Positions 18,195 through 27,663 of a stretch of DNA of 64,000 nucleotides are shown here, piece after piece; positions within the stretch are counted from its first letter, which is position 1, and each line of letters starts with the position of its first letter. Both the position numbers and the translations under genes were made by a program. A model generated the notes under the pieces. That model did no database searches, had not been told where the DNA came from, and saw only the letters and a program-made list of their open reading frames with translations. The DNA comes from Pseudoalteromonas sp. XMcav2-N. Its GTDB lineage: Bacteria; Pseudomonadota; Gammaproteobacteria; Enterobacterales; Alteromonadaceae. The stretch lies in the NCBI RefSeq assembly GCF_024124545.1, contig NZ_JAMXSF010000007.1, positions 1 through 64,000 of the forward strand, read 5' to 3'.

Positions 18195-19064
18195 TTGCAT
18201 CAACTCAACGTATATTTGGTTAATGCCTTTACAGAGCAAGGCGCAGGAGGAAACCCTGCTGGCGTGGTGTTGCAGGCCGATGGACTGACAGACGAGCAAA
18301 AGTTGGCCATCGCACAGTCCGTGGGTTTTTCGGAAACCGCCTTTGTGTCAGCAGCCAGCGACGCTGATTTTACAGTGACTTTCTTTACACCCGCAACTGA
18401 AGTCGATTTTTGTGGTCATGCTACCGTGGCCGCGTTTTCTGTGATGTTGGAGCAGGGCCTGATCACTCAGGGGCATTACGTGCAAAGCACCAAAGCAGGT
18501 CAGCTTGGTGTAACAATAGAGCCTGATGGGCACATTGTGATGGCGCAAAATTTGCCGCAGTATCTTAAGCGCTTCGACTATGCCGAAATATCAGCCTTAA
18601 TCGGGCTTGATACGTCTATATTAGCGTCGACTCAGTTACCCATTGAGGCTATTTCAACTGGCTTGGCGGACATTATAGTGCCTGTACCTAGTGGGCATCT
18701 CGATAAGCTCAAGGTCAATGATAAAGCGCTTAGCAACTTTTCTCGTCAGCATAACGTCATTGGCTTACATGCGTTTGAGTTGTGCGATGAAGGTGAGACG
18801 TTCACGGCACGCTGTCGCAATTTTGCGCCTTTATTTGCGATACCCGAAGAATCTGCCACCGGAAGTGCCTGTGGTGCGTTGGCGTGCTATCTGACTAAAT
18901 ATGTTTATCCCAGTCAGTCCAATCACTTTACCTTTGAACAGGGCCGCGTGATGGGATGTCCCTCGCGCATTACGGCATCGGTTGAGTCAAATGGACTGAG
19001 GGTATCTAAAGTCTTAGTCGGAGGGAAGGCGCAGATTACAGGTACAAGCGCACTTTCAATATAG
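18195..19064 (+). CDS. PhzF-family isomerase/epimerase-like protein
   Basis: A 289-residue protein reading from a TTG at 18195, which has an AGGGAGA ribosome-binding site 5 to 8 bases upstream; the conserved N-terminus (LNVYLVNAFTEQGAGGNPAGVVL) begins there. PhzF hallmarks are the general-acid Glu in VGFSETAFVS, the FFTPATEVDFCGHATVA segment and ATGSACGALACYL near the C-terminus. Most relatives of this kind are uncharacterised and not involved in phenazine synthesis; no other phz genes are near. The fold has two diaminopimelate-epimerase-like halves. Confidence 0.88.
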   Translation: MHQLNVYLVNAFTEQGAGGNPAGVVLQADGLTDEQKLAIAQSVGFSETAFVSAASDADFTVTFFTPATEVDFCGHATVAAFSVMLEQGLITQGHYVQSTKAGQLGVTIEPDGHIVMAQNLPQYLKRFDYAEISALIGLDTSILASTQLPIEAISTGLADIIVPVPSGHLDKLKVNDKALSNFSRQHNVIGLHAFELCDEGETFTARCRNFAPLFAIPEESATGSACGALACYLTKYVYPSQSNHFTFEQGRVMGCPSRITASVESNGLRVSKVLVGGKAQITGTSALSI

Positions 19065-19204
19065 CCAGGTGTTATTGGATTGCCATATTTTGTGTTTTCC
19101 AGATGTATTGGCTGTTGTGGCGAGTGCCGCTTATCGCTATCCCTTTTAAGTTTCTGCTGATTTAGGTAGTCTACAGCGGATTCAATTTTGGGAGGTGTGT
19201 CGCG

Positions 19205-21106
19205 ATGAAGCGAATTCTTGTATGTGCTGGTCTGGGGCTGGCAGTAACAACCGGTGTTGCCGCCAAAGAGGTGATGACGCCGGAAAAACTCTGGCAGGTA
19301 AAACGTGTCAGTGCGTTGGGGCTCAACAAAGATAAAACGCATGTCATTTATAAAGTGACAATGCCCAGTGTCGAGCAGAATAATTTTGCCAGCAAGGTCT
19401 ATCAGGTGCCGTTAAGAGGGGGCGCCTCTAAGCTTTTAGACGCCTATCAGGGACTGTTGTCAGACGACAAGATCTCTCCTGATGGCAGTAAAAAATTGTT
19501 CCACGAAGTTGTGGAAGTTGAGGCAGTACTGGCAAGCGACAGGCACAAAGCGCTCACTCAGGCAAATGCGTACGTGTTTGACGATTTGAACTATCGTCAC
19601 TGGGACACCTGGAAAGATGGTAGCTATAAGCATGTTTTCTATCAGGATTTAAAAACTGAGCAGAAAGTCGACATCATGAAAGGAAAGCCCTTTGACAGTC
19701 CGACTTCACCATTTGGTGGTGCGAAGGACTACATTTGGGGTCCTAAAGGCGAAAATATCTATTATGTGAGCAAAAAGCTCACTGGCGCTGAGTATGTTTC
19801 CAGCACCAATACCGACATTTATCGTTATAACCTGGCAAGTCAACAGACCATAAACCTGACTAAAGATAACCCAGGCTATGACAAATATCCGGCTTTCTCG
19901 CCAAAAGGCCACCTTGCCTGGTTACAGATGACCACACCAGGATACGAAGCTGATAAGAATGACATCATCGTCAGAGTTAAAAATAGAGATATTAACCTGA
20001 CCAGACACTGGGATGGCACAGTAAACAGCTTTAAATGGAGTCATGACGGTAAGCACATCTACTTTGTGGCACCAACCGATGGCACCATTCAGCTATTCCG
20101 GGTTTCAGTAACCACCAACCCTAAAGCCAGGCCAGCCATTAAACAGCTCACCAAAGGTCAGTTCGATGTTAACGGCATTGTAGCGGCACTGGATAAGCAG
20201 TTAGTGGTAACGCGCAACAGCATGAACCAAGCGAAAGAAATCTATCGTTTTGATCTGAAGAGCGAAAAGCTAACCGCATTGACCAAAGTGAATGACGCGT
20301 TTTATGCGGGTCTGGATCTGCCCACGGTTAAGAAGCAGATGGTTAAGACAAAAGATGGCCAGGATATGCTGACCTGGGTTATCTATCCACCAAACTTTGA
20401 TGAGTCCAAGAAGTACCCGACTTTACTGTATCTGCAAGGTGGCCCGCAGTCGGCGCTGTCGCAGTTTTACTCTTTCCGCTGGAATTTTCAGGTGATGGCG
20501 TCACAAGGTTATATTGTGGTTGCGCCAAATCGCCGTGGCATGCCGGGTCATGGCGTTAAATGGAACGAAGACATCACCCAGGACTGGGGTGGTAAAGTAA
20601 TGCAGGATTACCTTGATGCCATTGATGAAGTGGCAAAAGCGCCTTATGTAGATAAAAAGCGCATTGCTGCAGTGGGCGCCAGCTTTGGTGGCTACTCGGC
20701 TTTTTACTTAGCGGGTAATCACGATGGTCGCTTCAAGTCGTTTATTGCACACTGTGGTATTTTTGATTTGCGCAGCATGTACGGCAGTACAGAAGAAGTG
20801 TTTTTCGTTGATCATGAATTCGGTGGTGCATACTGGGATAAAAACGCCGCGACCGATTTAACTTATGGCGCCTTTAACCCAATCAGCTATGTAGATAAGT
20901 GGGATGCCCCTATGTTTGTTATCCACGGCGGCAAAGACTATCGTGTACCACTGGAACAAGGGATCCAGGCATTCCAGGCTGCAAAATTGCGTGGATTGAA
21001 AAGTCGTTTTCTTTACTTCCCGGAAGAAAACCATTGGGTCCTGTCACCACAAAATGGCATTGTCTGGCAGCGTGAATTCTTCAAATGGCTGGATGATACA
21101 CTTTAA
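19205..21106 (+). CDS. Exported S9-family peptidase (prolyl oligopeptidase type)
   Basis: A 633-residue protein with a signal peptide (1-20, ending GVAAK). Beta-propeller region at about 30-370, then the hydrolase domain with YLQGGPQS, nucleophile elbow GASFGGYS, Asp in GGKDYRVPLEQ and His in ENHWVL. The last 250 residues are typical of S9 acyl-peptidase relatives. A strong GGAGG site precedes the ATG. It is a paralogue of the enzyme at 14875 but has a different propeller sequence and different nucleophile elbow. Confidence 0.92.
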   Translation: MKRILVCAGLGLAVTTGVAAKEVMTPEKLWQVKRVSALGLNKDKTHVIYKVTMPSVEQNNFASKVYQVPLRGGASKLLDAYQGLLSDDKISPDGSKKLFHEVVEVEAVLASDRHKALTQANAYVFDDLNYRHWDTWKDGSYKHVFYQDLKTEQKVDIMKGKPFDSPTSPFGGAKDYIWGPKGENIYYVSKKLTGAEYVSSTNTDIYRYNLASQQTINLTKDNPGYDKYPAFSPKGHLAWLQMTTPGYEADKNDIIVRVKNRDINLTRHWDGTVNSFKWSHDGKHIYFVAPTDGTIQLFRVSVTTNPKARPAIKQLTKGQFDVNGIVAALDKQLVVTRNSMNQAKEIYRFDLKSEKLTALTKVNDAFYAGLDLPTVKKQMVKTKDGQDMLTWVIYPPNFDESKKYPTLLYLQGGPQSALSQFYSFRWNFQVMASQGYIVVAPNRRGMPGHGVKWNEDITQDWGGKVMQDYLDAIDEVAKAPYVDKKRIAAVGASFGGYSAFYLAGNHDGRFKSFIAHCGIFDLRSMYGSTEEVFFVDHEFGGAYWDKNAATDLTYGAFNPISYVDKWDAPMFVIHGGKDYRVPLEQGIQAFQAAKLRGLKSRFLYFPEENHWVLSPQNGIVWQREFFKWLDDTL

Positions 21107-21115
21107 TTAGCCCCA

Positions 21116-21142
21116 CTACAGGCCCGTTAATCGGGCCTGTAG
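21116..21142. terminator. Shared terminator between S9 peptidase and chorismate mutase fusion
   Basis: CTACAGGCCCG, loop TTAAT, CGGGCCTGTAG: an 11-bp perfect stem centred between the convergent genes. Confidence 0.65.
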
Positions 21143-21162
21143 AAGATAAAATCGCTTTCAGG

Positions 21163-22365
21163 TTAGTTCGTAGCCTGACAATTCTCAATTCTGCGCACGT
21201 TTTGCAGTGCTTCGTAGAGCTTTCGTTTATCGTGTTTGGACAGGTTGGCTGTAACCAGCTCCGCATTAAACATGGGCCCTAGTTCCGGGGTAAGATTGCC
21301 GTGTTGAGCAAGGTGATGAGTCAGCACTTCAAGTATGGCCGCGCCTAACTGATTGAGAGTGTTTCTCAGTTGAACCAGATCGGCGTCTTTATCGGGTACA
21401 CCCTCGGCTAGCCATTGCGCTCGGTATCTGTATTGAATAGCCTTGGCTGCGTCCATTTGTGCCTGGAAAAACGCTTCCACGCTGGCTGTGTCCAGACATT
21501 GCTGACGGGCTTGTTCCTGCGCTTTAGAAAGCACCACGGCTTCACGAGATAAATCTTCAATGGATCTTTGCTTGTGTGCTTTAAACAGTGCCACGCTCTG
21601 CATCTGAGCAAGACGCCGATTGATATGTGAGAACAGTACCTGAGCAGAGTCTGTCCGTGTTTTAACCAGTACATTCGCCTGATTTACGACTTGTGCCAAA
21701 GCTGAACGCGCTTCGTCCTCGCTGATTTGCTCAGGCCTTGTTTCCATCTTCATCAGTGCAAATAATGTGTGGTTGTCTGCGTTGTCCTGAATACCCACTT
21801 CGCGCAGGGTCAGCTCAGGGTAGACCGAATTAAGTGCGCAACTGCCCACGGCCACAGTTCCGTGTTCAAACAGGCCTTGTGCCAGCAAGCGGGCTGCTTC
21901 ATTGGTGCCTTTGGGCACGGGAATGGTTTGTAGTTGATGTGTGTTAAGCCATTGACCAATTTGTTTCAGGGCGGCAGGGTGAGAGGCCACATGTGTTATT
22001 GGACTTGCCTGGTCTACGCCAAAGACACACATTTCAATGGGCATGCGAACCGCCGCGCTGAGTTCGGTGACCTTGTAGTTGCGCATCGCCTTAACAATGG
22101 CTGGGACCAGCTGTCCATTGATGGTTGAATTGGCCAACGCGCTGAAAGCCCAGGCCGTTTCCGTTACTGCTGCGGCATAGGTATTTTCCGGTGTACCGGA
22201 ATACAGACGATGGTAAGCATCATCATGACGGCTTTCAAGCAAATCTAATGCTGCGTGATTAAAGCTCCCGGGCCCTGCCTGAACATAGACAGGGGCGGCT
22301 TGACCTGCAATCGTAAATAGCAGCGTTAATAATGCAGTCAGGCGAGATACAAATAGCAATTTCAA
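21163..22365 (-). CDS. Exported prephenate-dehydratase-like/chorismate mutase fusion
   Basis: Read from the TTG at 22363-22365 the product has 400 residues with a clean signal peptide (MKLLFVSRLTALLTLLFTIAGQAA). A longer frame to 22410 also needs a TTG and adds a Cys-rich leader. The first half (about 25-215) follows the prephenate dehydratase pattern: VYVQAGPGSFNHAALD, ASHPAALKQIGQWL, VAVGSCALNSVYPEL and GIQDNADNHTLFAL. The catalytic TRF motif reads TLF, and the PIEN region reads ALANSTINGQL, so activity is doubtful. No ACT domain is visible. The second half (about 230-350) matches secreted AroQ-gamma chorismate mutase: INRRLAQMQSVALFK, SIEDLSRE, and VEAFFQAQMDAAKAIQYRY. PheA has the reverse order and is cytoplasmic. 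Confidence 0.8.
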   Translation of the reverse strand: MKLLFVSRLTALLTLLFTIAGQAAPVYVQAGPGSFNHAALDLLESRHDDAYHRLYSGTPENTYAAAVTETAWAFSALANSTINGQLVPAIVKAMRNYKVTELSAAVRMPIEMCVFGVDQASPITHVASHPAALKQIGQWLNTHQLQTIPVPKGTNEAARLLAQGLFEHGTVAVGSCALNSVYPELTLREVGIQDNADNHTLFALMKMETRPEQISEDEARSALAQVVNQANVLVKTRTDSAQVLFSHINRRLAQMQSVALFKAHKQRSIEDLSREAVVLSKAQEQARQQCLDTASVEAFFQAQMDAAKAIQYRYRAQWLAEGVPDKDADLVQLRNTLNQLGAAILEVLTHHLAQHGNLTPELGPMFNAELVTANLSKHDKRKLYEALQNVRRIENCQATN

Positions 22366-22612
22366 AGGCTTTTTCCAGTGGTTATGCAGGCAAAGGCAAC
22401 ATCCTAGCAAAACCGTTACTCTCTGTCTCGAAAAGCATGTTTTGGCCAGTAAACCTCATCATGCTGCGTCGTCGTTCATTGGTTATCATGCAATGTATAA
22501 ACAGATACCTGGATACGATTTTGCGAAAATGCGAATTGTACTTCTGCTCACCACCGCTTCAGCACGAGTTAACTTATTGTTGTGATAATTCGCACAATAA
22601 AGTGGGTCAGGA

Positions 22613-23248
22613 ATGAGCATGAGAATGAATAAAATACTGCTAGGCGGTGGCGTAATAATCGCATTATCTGGATGTGAAATGAGCAACACAGGTAAAGGTG
22701 CAACGATAGGTGCAGCGGCAGGCGCAGTGCTAGGAAAAGCAACTGGTAATCACAAGGATAAGCGTGTTGTCATTGGCGCAGCTGTGGGGGCCATTGCCGG
22801 TGCGGCAATTGGAAACTATATGGACGAACAGGAGGCCGCATTTAATGATGCGCTAGAGGGCTCGGGGGTACAAGTAGTCAGAGATGGCGAGCAAATACGC
22901 CTGGTGTTGCCCTCAAATATCACCTTTGCTACAGGTCTGTCAGTTATTAACCCCGGGTTTCAAAAAACACTGGCAGGAATTGCTCGAGTAATGCACAAAT
23001 ACGACAAGACCTTGCTATCCATTATTGGTCATACTGACTCAACAGGCGCTGCGGGGTTTAACCAGATACTCTCTGAACAGCGTGCCAACAGTGTGAAACA
23101 GTCGCTATTGCCCCTTCAGATACACCCTGACCGTATACACACTCAAGGTGCAGGGGAGTCTCAACCTATTGCCAGCAATGATACTGAGCAGGGCAGAGCA
23201 CAAAATCGCAGAGTAGAGATTAACATCATTCCGAATCGAGCGTCATAA
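22613..23248 (+). CDS. OmpA-family lipoprotein with glycine zipper (YiaD-like)
   Basis: Up to 211 residues; ATG codons at 22613, 22619 and 22625 are all possible, and AGGA spacing slightly favours 22619. The lipobox LSGC gives a lipidated Cys about 21. A glycine-zipper membrane hairpin follows (GATIGAAAGAVLG and VIGAAVGAIAGAAIG). The C-terminal OmpA/MotB peptidoglycan-binding domain (about 100-205) includes IIGHTDSTGAAGFNQILSEQRANSV and NRRVEINI. It would tether the outer membrane to the wall. Convergent with the LamG gene. Confidence 0.9.
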   Translation: MSMRMNKILLGGGVIIALSGCEMSNTGKGATIGAAAGAVLGKATGNHKDKRVVIGAAVGAIAGAAIGNYMDEQEAAFNDALEGSGVQVVRDGEQIRLVLPSNITFATGLSVINPGFQKTLAGIARVMHKYDKTLLSIIGHTDSTGAAGFNQILSEQRANSVKQSLLPLQIHPDRIHTQGAGESQPIASNDTEQGRAQNRRVEINIIPNRAS

Positions 23249-23303
23249 AACGCGAAGGGGTTGCGAGCTTTGAGAGATGCGTGGCAAGTTTCCATCAGGA
23301 TAA

Positions 23304-23325
23304 AGCCCAGCTGCCAGACTGGGCT
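23304..23325. terminator. Hairpin between OmpA and LamG genes
   Basis: AGCCCAG, 8-base loop, CTGGGCT, between convergent genes. No strong T-tract. Confidence 0.4.
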
Positions 23326-23338
23326 CAGGTTCATAACA

Positions 23339-24511
23339 TTACTCGACGGCGTAATCTACCCGGATCACGCCATAGCGGATCCAGGAATCGCCAGTAAAAG
23401 GTTCGTGATAGCAGGTTAAAACGAGCGCATTATGTGGGTGGCCATTGTTATACCCTGTTTCCGAGCCTAGATCTTCGTACACCCAGACATCTACGATCCC
23501 ACCGTCTTTTGTCAGTGTCATTGCATTCGTATTTTGTGCTGTGGTGGCATAGGAAGCATGCATAAAGCCGACCCGGCACAGTTTACTGGCCATCTCGTGA
23601 GGGTTGTGGTCCAGTACTATTCGCTCGACAAATTTGCCAGGGTTAACAGGTAAAACGCAGGACATAGTGCTGCCACGTTGTACTTTATAGCTGCCACGAT
23701 AGGCATGGGCGATAGGCGTTACAGCTTCGTATTCCATATCACAATTGGTTGCAGCTGGATAATAGTGTGAGGTGGTATTGGGTTCTGGCTGCCATGAAAC
23801 AGGGTCTGCGGGGTACGGGTTAGCCAGTGAATCTATCTCCGTCTCGTTTAGCGCTCTGTGATAAACGCGTATTTCATCCATTTTTCCGCTGAACATGTCG
23901 CCAGCATGTGCGGTGACACCATCTCTGTCCATAACCGCACCCATTAACAGAGCGGTTGCGGAGTTATTCATCATTGCGCCTGCGTTATTCACGTTGGTGT
24001 CTGCAACGCCATCGATGTAAAGCGTTGCGACGCCATTTTCACGAACAAGCGTAATGAGCTGCCACTGATTCAGTGCAATGGTACGATTGGATGTAAGACT
24101 AAAGGCACCATTGGCAGAAAACGTCAGCTTGCTATTGTGGATATACATTTCCCAGGCCCGGTTACTCCCTCCGTTCCATTGCCACTGCGTTAAAATACGC
24201 GTGTAGGCTGAATTATAGGCGTAGGGGTTAAGCCAAAAGCTGATCGTAAAGTCATGATCGGCAAAGTGCCAGGCATCACTGTCTTCGACTCTGACGTGGC
24301 CGTTAACACCGTCAAAATAAAAGCCCATGCCATATTTGCCTGCTTGAAAAGCGCTACCGCCCTGTAAATAGGCGTAATGATTGTTAACTGAGGCGTCGTT
24401 CCCGGTCGTACCAGGCCAGTAGGCGACGAGCCTGCTTGAGCTTACATTGGCCAGTGCACCATTGGCCATAATCAGTAACATTAAACACAGATGTCGTGCG
24501 GTTTGTTTCAT
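23339..24511 (-). CDS. Exported LamG-like jelly-roll protein
   Basis: From the ATG at 24509-24511 (preceded by AAAGGAATAG) the product has 390 residues with a signal peptide ending NGALA. Residues about 20-225 form a concanavalin/LamG-type domain: YWPGTTGNDASVNNHYAYLQ, FYFDGVNGHVRVEDSDAW, FTISFWLNPY and a closing GKMDEIRVYHRALNETEIDSL. Such domains bind glycans. The C-terminal 150 residues contain four or more Cys and are not recognised. The gene is divergent from the serine protease at 24982. No anchor or sorting signal is seen, so it is probably released. Confidence 0.8.
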   Translation of the reverse strand: MKQTARHLCLMLLIMANGALANVSSSRLVAYWPGTTGNDASVNNHYAYLQGGSAFQAGKYGMGFYFDGVNGHVRVEDSDAWHFADHDFTISFWLNPYAYNSAYTRILTQWQWNGGSNRAWEMYIHNSKLTFSANGAFSLTSNRTIALNQWQLITLVRENGVATLYIDGVADTNVNNAGAMMNNSATALLMGAVMDRDGVTAHAGDMFSGKMDEIRVYHRALNETEIDSLANPYPADPVSWQPEPNTTSHYYPAATNCDMEYEAVTPIAHAYRGSYKVQRGSTMSCVLPVNPGKFVERIVLDHNPHEMASKLCRVGFMHASYATTAQNTNAMTLTKDGGIVDVWVYEDLGSETGYNNGHPHNALVLTCYHEPFTGDSWIRYGVIRVDYAVE

Positions 24512-24981
24512 TTTTTCTATTCCTTTAATCAATGAGAAAGTAGCCGTTACATTTAACTGAGTGAACGGAGTAACCCTGTTGCATAGATCTGTATATCCAT
24601 TAGAGGTTTTGTAAGGCTTATTTTGGTGACCTCGGCTTATACAAAATGCAACAAAATAATAACATGAAAAACTCAGTTTTCGTGCTTTGACAGAAAGTTT
24701 CTGGGCTTGTCAGCCATGGTGCTATTGAAACTATTTACTGGATACGAGCAAAAGTTGAGTCAATGGCAGGGGCCAGCACCTTATAGGGTGAAGTTGATAT
24801 GAGTTGTACAGAGTCGTTATCAATCGCAGATTGCGAATATCACTGGTGTGTTGGTTGTTTTCTTAACCTGACTAGGTTCGGGCAGGTATTCTGTGTTAAA
24901 TTTAGGAACTTTTTGTGATAGTTTGTTGAAGGCAGACTTAAAGTAATAAGAAGTTTCAAATCAGGAAAATAGGAAAATTGC
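24512..24981. other. Intergenic, 470 bases, divergent promoter region
   Basis: Separates the LamG gene from the serine protease gene. No coding sequence, repeat or recognisable operator was seen; base composition is AT-richer than the flanks. Confidence 0.35.
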
Positions 24982-27486
24982 ATGGAATCGACAATTAAAA
25001 AAATACTCTTAGTCACGTTAGCATCAGCAACATTTAGTGGAGTTGCTGCAATTAAGGAAAAGCAGCCACTAAAACTGCGTGGCGCAATGAATGATGTTCG
25101 TATCGTTGGTGGTGGAGAAACAACACCATTTGCTTACCCTTTTATGGGCAGTCTGCAGCTTTACGGTGGTCATCATTGCGGCTCATCTTTAATCGCACCG
25201 AATAAAGTGCTGACCGCAGCACATTGTGTTGAGGCATGGAATATCAGTGACTTTTCGGTCAAATTTGGCGGTCATGACCTCACTGTTGAGAGCCAGTGGG
25301 AGGTCTATAATGTGACCGACATCGTAATGCATGAGCGGTATCATGATACCTACACATATAACAATGACATTGCCATATTGACCCTTGAGAAGCCAGTTCA
25401 GGGGATCGAGCCAATCCAGCTGGCTGATGATGCGCTTAAAGACAGTTATGTCGTGGGGGAGACCTTTAAAGTCATGGGGTGGGGGGCATTGTACTCAGGT
25501 GGCCCATCACCAGAGCAATTGCATGAAGTGGATGTACCCTATATCTCAAACGACGTCTGTAATGACGCTGAGCACTACAATGGCGGTATTTCTGAAAATA
25601 TGATTTGTGCCGGCTTTGATGAAGGTGGCAAAGACTCTTGTCAGGGGGATAGTGGTGGCCCCCTCATCGTCAACCGGAACAATCAGTGGTTTCAGGTAGG
25701 AGTTGTCAGCTGGGGAGAAGGATGTGCTGCCCCAAATAAGCCTGGTGTATACGCTGATGTCGCCATGCTAAACACCTGGGTAAATCTAAACCAGCATTAT
25801 GTAGGGTTTGAATTTGCAGAGACAATGATTGCGGATAAACCGGGTGCCAACGTGTCTGTTAGCTTAAAGAACAAGTCGCAAGACCCAGTGCAAATTACAG
25901 GTTTTCAGCTCACAGACCACAATGACGGAATGTTTATTGGATCAGAAAATTGTACTGCAGAGCTGGTAGAGCCAGGTCAGCAATGTCATGTGTCAATAAT
26001 GCCATCAGACAGTACCAAAGAAGGCCAATTCACCTTGGTCGCGGAGCTCGCAAGTCAGGACATAGCATCGAGAAGCAGCACCTTTAATTATGTGAAAGTG
26101 CCTGCGAGCGATGCCGATATTAATACGCATATGTCTTCTGAGCCCACAACACAGTGGTACACTGGCGGTGATGTACCTTGGTTGCTCGGCGAAGATGATG
26201 CTGGGGGGAGCGCTAAAATACCACTTTTAATCAGTGGTGACATATCAGATCAAGAAGAAAACCCCAACCTGACTGAATCGTCTCAAAAGTCAGTCTTGAT
26301 CGCTGAAATTGACCATGGTTTAGCATTGGGTATTGATTTCGAATACCTATTGTCATCGGAGTATGCCTATGACTTTTTCAGTGTTTACATTAACGGTGAG
26401 CGAGTCTTGAAGAGTTCAGGTCAGTACTTCGCTTATGACAAAGCATCGTTTGATCTCAATCCTGGACTCAACACAGTGGTATTTGAATACGTTAAAGATG
26501 CTTCAGTTAGTGAAGGTACTGATAATGTTGCACTGAAAGCATTCAACGTCAAAATGCGTGAAAACCTGAGCCCGTCTATCAAACTGGCACAAACCAGCTT
26601 CAGGGTAAGAAGTGGGATGAGCATCAACTTTAATGCAACGGGTACAATGGACCCCGAAGGGGACAGCTATACCCTGGCCTGGACGGACATGACGGCACCT
26701 GAGGTGGTATTGAGTACAGACGAGGTATTTAAAGCTATCGCGCCTGCTGTAAGCGAAACGCAGACTCGTATTTATCAGGTAACAGCCACCGACGAATATG
26801 GTGCAACCTCTAAACAAAGCGTTTCCGTCACCATAGACGAAAACAAGCTCCCGGTGCTTAAGGTTGCCCAAACGAAACTCGATGTAAGAGGCGGCTTTGA
26901 CTTTACCTTAGATGCAAGTGGCACCACAGATCCTGAAGGCGATGCCTTATCTTTCACCTGGTTGAGACGCACAGGGGGGGAGCCAATAAATGTTGGCGAG
27001 ACAGCCATTGTAAAGCTCAAGGCTGATAAAGCGGATATTGGGAAAACTTTTATTTATGAACTCGTTGTAGAAGATGAGTTGGGTGGAGAATCAAGACGAC
27101 GAGTCGCTGTTGCGATTGTTGAAAACCAGGCACCTCAGATTACATTAACAGCTGAGTCTACTTCGGTAACATCGGGCGAGAACATTGAACTGAACGCGAT
27201 TTCAGTCGATCCAGAAGGAGATACGCTAACATTTAGCTGGGAGCAGTTATCTGGCAAAAGTGTCAGTGTATCGAGTAGCGATACGAAACTGAGCGTTTCG
27301 GCACCTTCAGTCAATCAGGACGAAGTACTTGAGTTTGCCGTTACCGTCACGGATTCCTTGGGTGCATCATCAACGGAAAGCATCAAAGTGACAGTTAAGC
27401 AGCCAGAAAAAGACAGTGGTTCAGTTGGCTCATTCGCGCTGATGCTGATGTCTTTGGTGTTGTTCACCCGTCGCAGAAAGCACTAG
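24982..27486 (+). CDS. Trypsin-like protease with Ig/PKD-like repeats and GlyGly-CTERM signal
   Basis: An 834-residue exported protease. Signal peptide at 1-23, short propeptide, then the activation site IVGG (41-44). The S1 triad is His81 (TAAHC), Asp129 (NNDIA) and Ser224 (GDSGGP), with Asp218 (in KDSCQG) suggesting trypsin-like Arg/Lys specificity. After about residue 270 comes an unknown beta domain, then three PKD/cadherin-like repeats marked by DPEGDS, DPEGDA and DPEGDT. The C-terminus is a short Gly-containing motif (SGSVGSF), a hydrophobic helix and RRRKH, which is the GlyGly-CTERM sorting signal cut by rhombosortase, as in Vibrio VesB. Secretion by the type II system is therefore likely. 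Confidence 0.92.
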   Translation: MESTIKKILLVTLASATFSGVAAIKEKQPLKLRGAMNDVRIVGGGETTPFAYPFMGSLQLYGGHHCGSSLIAPNKVLTAAHCVEAWNISDFSVKFGGHDLTVESQWEVYNVTDIVMHERYHDTYTYNNDIAILTLEKPVQGIEPIQLADDALKDSYVVGETFKVMGWGALYSGGPSPEQLHEVDVPYISNDVCNDAEHYNGGISENMICAGFDEGGKDSCQGDSGGPLIVNRNNQWFQVGVVSWGEGCAAPNKPGVYADVAMLNTWVNLNQHYVGFEFAETMIADKPGANVSVSLKNKSQDPVQITGFQLTDHNDGMFIGSENCTAELVEPGQQCHVSIMPSDSTKEGQFTLVAELASQDIASRSSTFNYVKVPASDADINTHMSSEPTTQWYTGGDVPWLLGEDDAGGSAKIPLLISGDISDQEENPNLTESSQKSVLIAEIDHGLALGIDFEYLLSSEYAYDFFSVYINGERVLKSSGQYFAYDKASFDLNPGLNTVVFEYVKDASVSEGTDNVALKAFNVKMRENLSPSIKLAQTSFRVRSGMSINFNATGTMDPEGDSYTLAWTDMTAPEVVLSTDEVFKAIAPAVSETQTRIYQVTATDEYGATSKQSVSVTIDENKLPVLKVAQTKLDVRGGFDFTLDASGTTDPEGDALSFTWLRRTGGEPINVGETAIVKLKADKADIGKTFIYELVVEDELGGESRRRVAVAIVENQAPQITLTAESTSVTSGENIELNAISVDPEGDTLTFSWEQLSGKSVSVSSSDTKLSVSAPSVNQDEVLEFAVTVTDSLGASSTESIKVTVKQPEKDSGSVGSFALMLMSLVLFTRRRKH

Positions 27487-27520
27487 CCTTTAAGGAAATT
27501 TATTTTTCCCTGTGAAAATG

Positions 27521-27556
27521 AAAACACCACCATCATGACAGTGATGGTGGTGTTTT
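27521..27556. terminator. Strong bidirectional terminator
   Basis: A perfect 15-bp stem: AAAACACCACCATCA, 6-base loop, TGATGGTGGTGTTTT, with a T-run at the 3' side on the plus strand and an A-run giving T's on the minus strand. It lies 35 bases after the protease stop. Confidence 0.8.
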
Positions 27557-27663
27557 TGGTTAAAAAGCACTCTGTTGATTGTAAGGAATGGTTGGACTGG
27601 GCATAAAGTTGCAAATAAACGTTTATAGTTGTCTTGGGTCGCATCAGCACAGGCCAACTGAGG

